From the NCBI GenBank assembly GCA_026990035.1, contig JALSIM010000034.1:1-45300 (forward strand): a stretch of 45,300 nucleotides of DNA. Reading direction: 5' to 3'. Of this stretch, positions 44,595 through 45,300 are shown piece by piece; position 1 is the first letter of the stretch; each line of letters begins with the position of its first letter. The position numbers and the translations under genes were made by a program. The notes beneath the pieces are model-generated. The model worked only from the letters and a program-made list of their open reading frames with translations, ran no database searches and was not told the origin of the DNA. The stretch is from Alphaproteobacteria bacterium (lineage in GTDB: Bacteria > Pseudomonadota > Alphaproteobacteria > Geminicoccales > Geminicoccaceae).

Positions 44595-45300
44595 CTACCG
44601 GGAGACCCGGTACCCTTCGGGCAGAAAATAGAGGCTGTCGGTCTCCGCGGCGAGCTGGTGGCACTCCGCGCAGAACCGGGTCTGGTCGCCGCTCATGGTC
44701 CGGCCGTCGGGCATGATCAGCGTGTATTTCCAGTCCGCGGTGTCGGGGCTGCTGCCGGCAGCGAGCTTCTCCATCACGAACAGTGGGCCGAGGGTCACCG
44801 AGCCGTCGGGTTTCACGACGAAACTGTCCTTGGCGACGATCCCGCCGGTGGGGATGCGATCGACCTCCTCGTATTTCCCGTAGGCGCCCGCGGCCTTCGG
44901 ATCCGCGTAGTTCTGCACGTAGCGGTTGCCGTGGGTCGCCGACCGGTAGGGTGCCATGGAGAAACGCGGCCAGCCCTGATAGTCGGTGGCCACCGGATCA
45001 CCGGAGGCGCCATAGGCCTCCCGCATCTTCGCCATCAGCCCCTCGTAGATCTCCCGCGCCCCGGCTTCGTTCAGCTCGCCGGCCTCGGCGGCGGCGCAGG
45101 GGTTGGCGGGCGCACAGGGGTTGCAGGGATTGGCGGCGGCGCAGGGGTTGGCGGGCGCACAGGGATTCGCGGCCGCACAGGGGTTTTTCGCCGCACAGGG
45201 GTTGGCGGGCGCACAGGGGTTGCAGGGATTGGCGGCGGCGCAGGGGTTCTTTTTCTTCTTTTTGATCGGGGCGCAGGGATTGCAGGGGTTGTCGGCGGCG
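44595..45300 (-). CDS. Cytochrome P460-like c-haem protein with Asn-Pro-Cys repeats; N-terminus off the window
   Basis: The minus-strand frame stays open to base 45300, so the N-terminus is missing. The C-terminal part (from about 45068 downward) resembles cytochrome P460: [68 protein letters not shown], and the c-haem motif CAECH near the end. P460 enzymes oxidise hydroxylamine or NO through a cross-linked haem; here the cross-linking lysine is not identified, so catalysis is open. Ahead of it is a low-complexity stretch with 12 visible Asn-Pro-Cys triplets and a run of five lysines. An internal ATG at 45035 would drop the repeats and cut into the domain, so it is not taken as the start. Probably periplasmic. 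Confidence 0.85.
   Translation of the reverse strand, partial: AADNPCNPCAPIKKKKKNPCAAANPCNPCAPANPCAAKNPCAAANPCAPANPCAAANPCNPCAPANPCAAAEAGELNEAGAREIYEGLMAKMREAYGASGDPVATDYQGWPRFSMAPYRSATHGNRYVQNYADPKAAGAYGKYEEVDRIPTGGIVAKDSFVVKPDGSVTLGPLFVMEKLAAGSSPDTADWKYTLIMPDGRTMSGDQTRFCAECHQLAAETDSLYFLPEGYRVSR
45097..45248. repeat. Two identical 53-bp direct repeats inside the P460-like gene
   Basis: Bases 45097-45149 and 45196-45248 are identical over 53 bp and start 99 bp apart, within a wider field of imperfect 9- to 18-bp units. The period is always a multiple of three, matching Asn-Pro-Cys-based peptide units, so copy number can change without breaking the frame. Confidence 0.9.

Noticed and set aside
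45097-45300. Regular repeats resembling a CRISPR array
   Set aside because: Units are short, imperfect, always multiples of three and encode Asn-Pro-Cys peptide repeats inside an open frame; there are no unique spacers and no cas genes.

Overview
The window is about 45 kb of very GC-rich bacterial chromosome. Genes are packed on both strands, nearly all with high GC at third codon positions. I see no insertion sequence, prophage, integrase or CRISPR array. Several features point to an alphaproteobacterium, probably Rhodospirillales-like (inference): the mitofilin-like/hemD/hemC/tsaD block, the ~1630-residue NAD-glutamate dehydrogenase, the chorismate mutase-hisC-tyrA cluster, PmtA and the heterotetrameric sarcosine oxidase.

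Layout. 1-3122: haem genes hemC and hemD on the minus strand, the N-terminus of a mitofilin-like protein cut by the left edge, and divergent tsaD. 3123-9534: a GlxA/GbdR-type AraC regulator divergent from soxBDAG (sarcosine oxidase). 9641-17855: an unknown ORF, a SYLF-domain lipid-binding protein, a strongly divergent PEP carboxylase, a two-cysteine secreted protein coupled to a small transaldolase, HspQ, a hydroxyisobutyrate-dehydrogenase-family oxidoreductase and HemW. 17852-23350: a branched-chain amino-acid-type ABC transporter (binding protein, LivH, LivM, LivG, LivF) with a membrane diguanylate cyclase inside the gene string. 23468-29684: PmtA-type methyltransferase, a ~700-bp gap that may hold a broken gene, and NAD-GDH. 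29860-33117: a three-gene TRAP transporter with a TakP-like binding protein, and tRNA-Arg(CCG). 33167-35141: an orphan ABC ATPase, a CHCC zinc-finger protein and a ROK/polyphosphate-glucokinase-like kinase. 35241-37694: a cobalamin riboswitch followed by an exported YVTN beta-propeller, an exported S41-protease-like protein and a small membrane protein. 37704-41203: minus-strand cluster of a degenerate P-protein-like chorismate mutase, hisC, tyrA and chaC. 41369-45300: AsmA-family protein, threonine aldolase, and a cytochrome P460-like protein with an Asn-Pro-Cys repeat region cut by the right edge.

Most of the window is housekeeping and nitrogen/one-carbon metabolism: sarcosine demethylation, threonine/glycine interconversion, glutamate deamination, and amino-acid and keto-acid uptake. 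The most novel element is the B12-riboswitch-controlled module at 35.2-37.7 kb. None of its three genes is a standard B12 uptake, synthesis or B12-dependent enzyme gene. A periplasmic corrinoid-handling role, perhaps analogous to the propeller protein BtuG of Bacteroides, is a testable guess.
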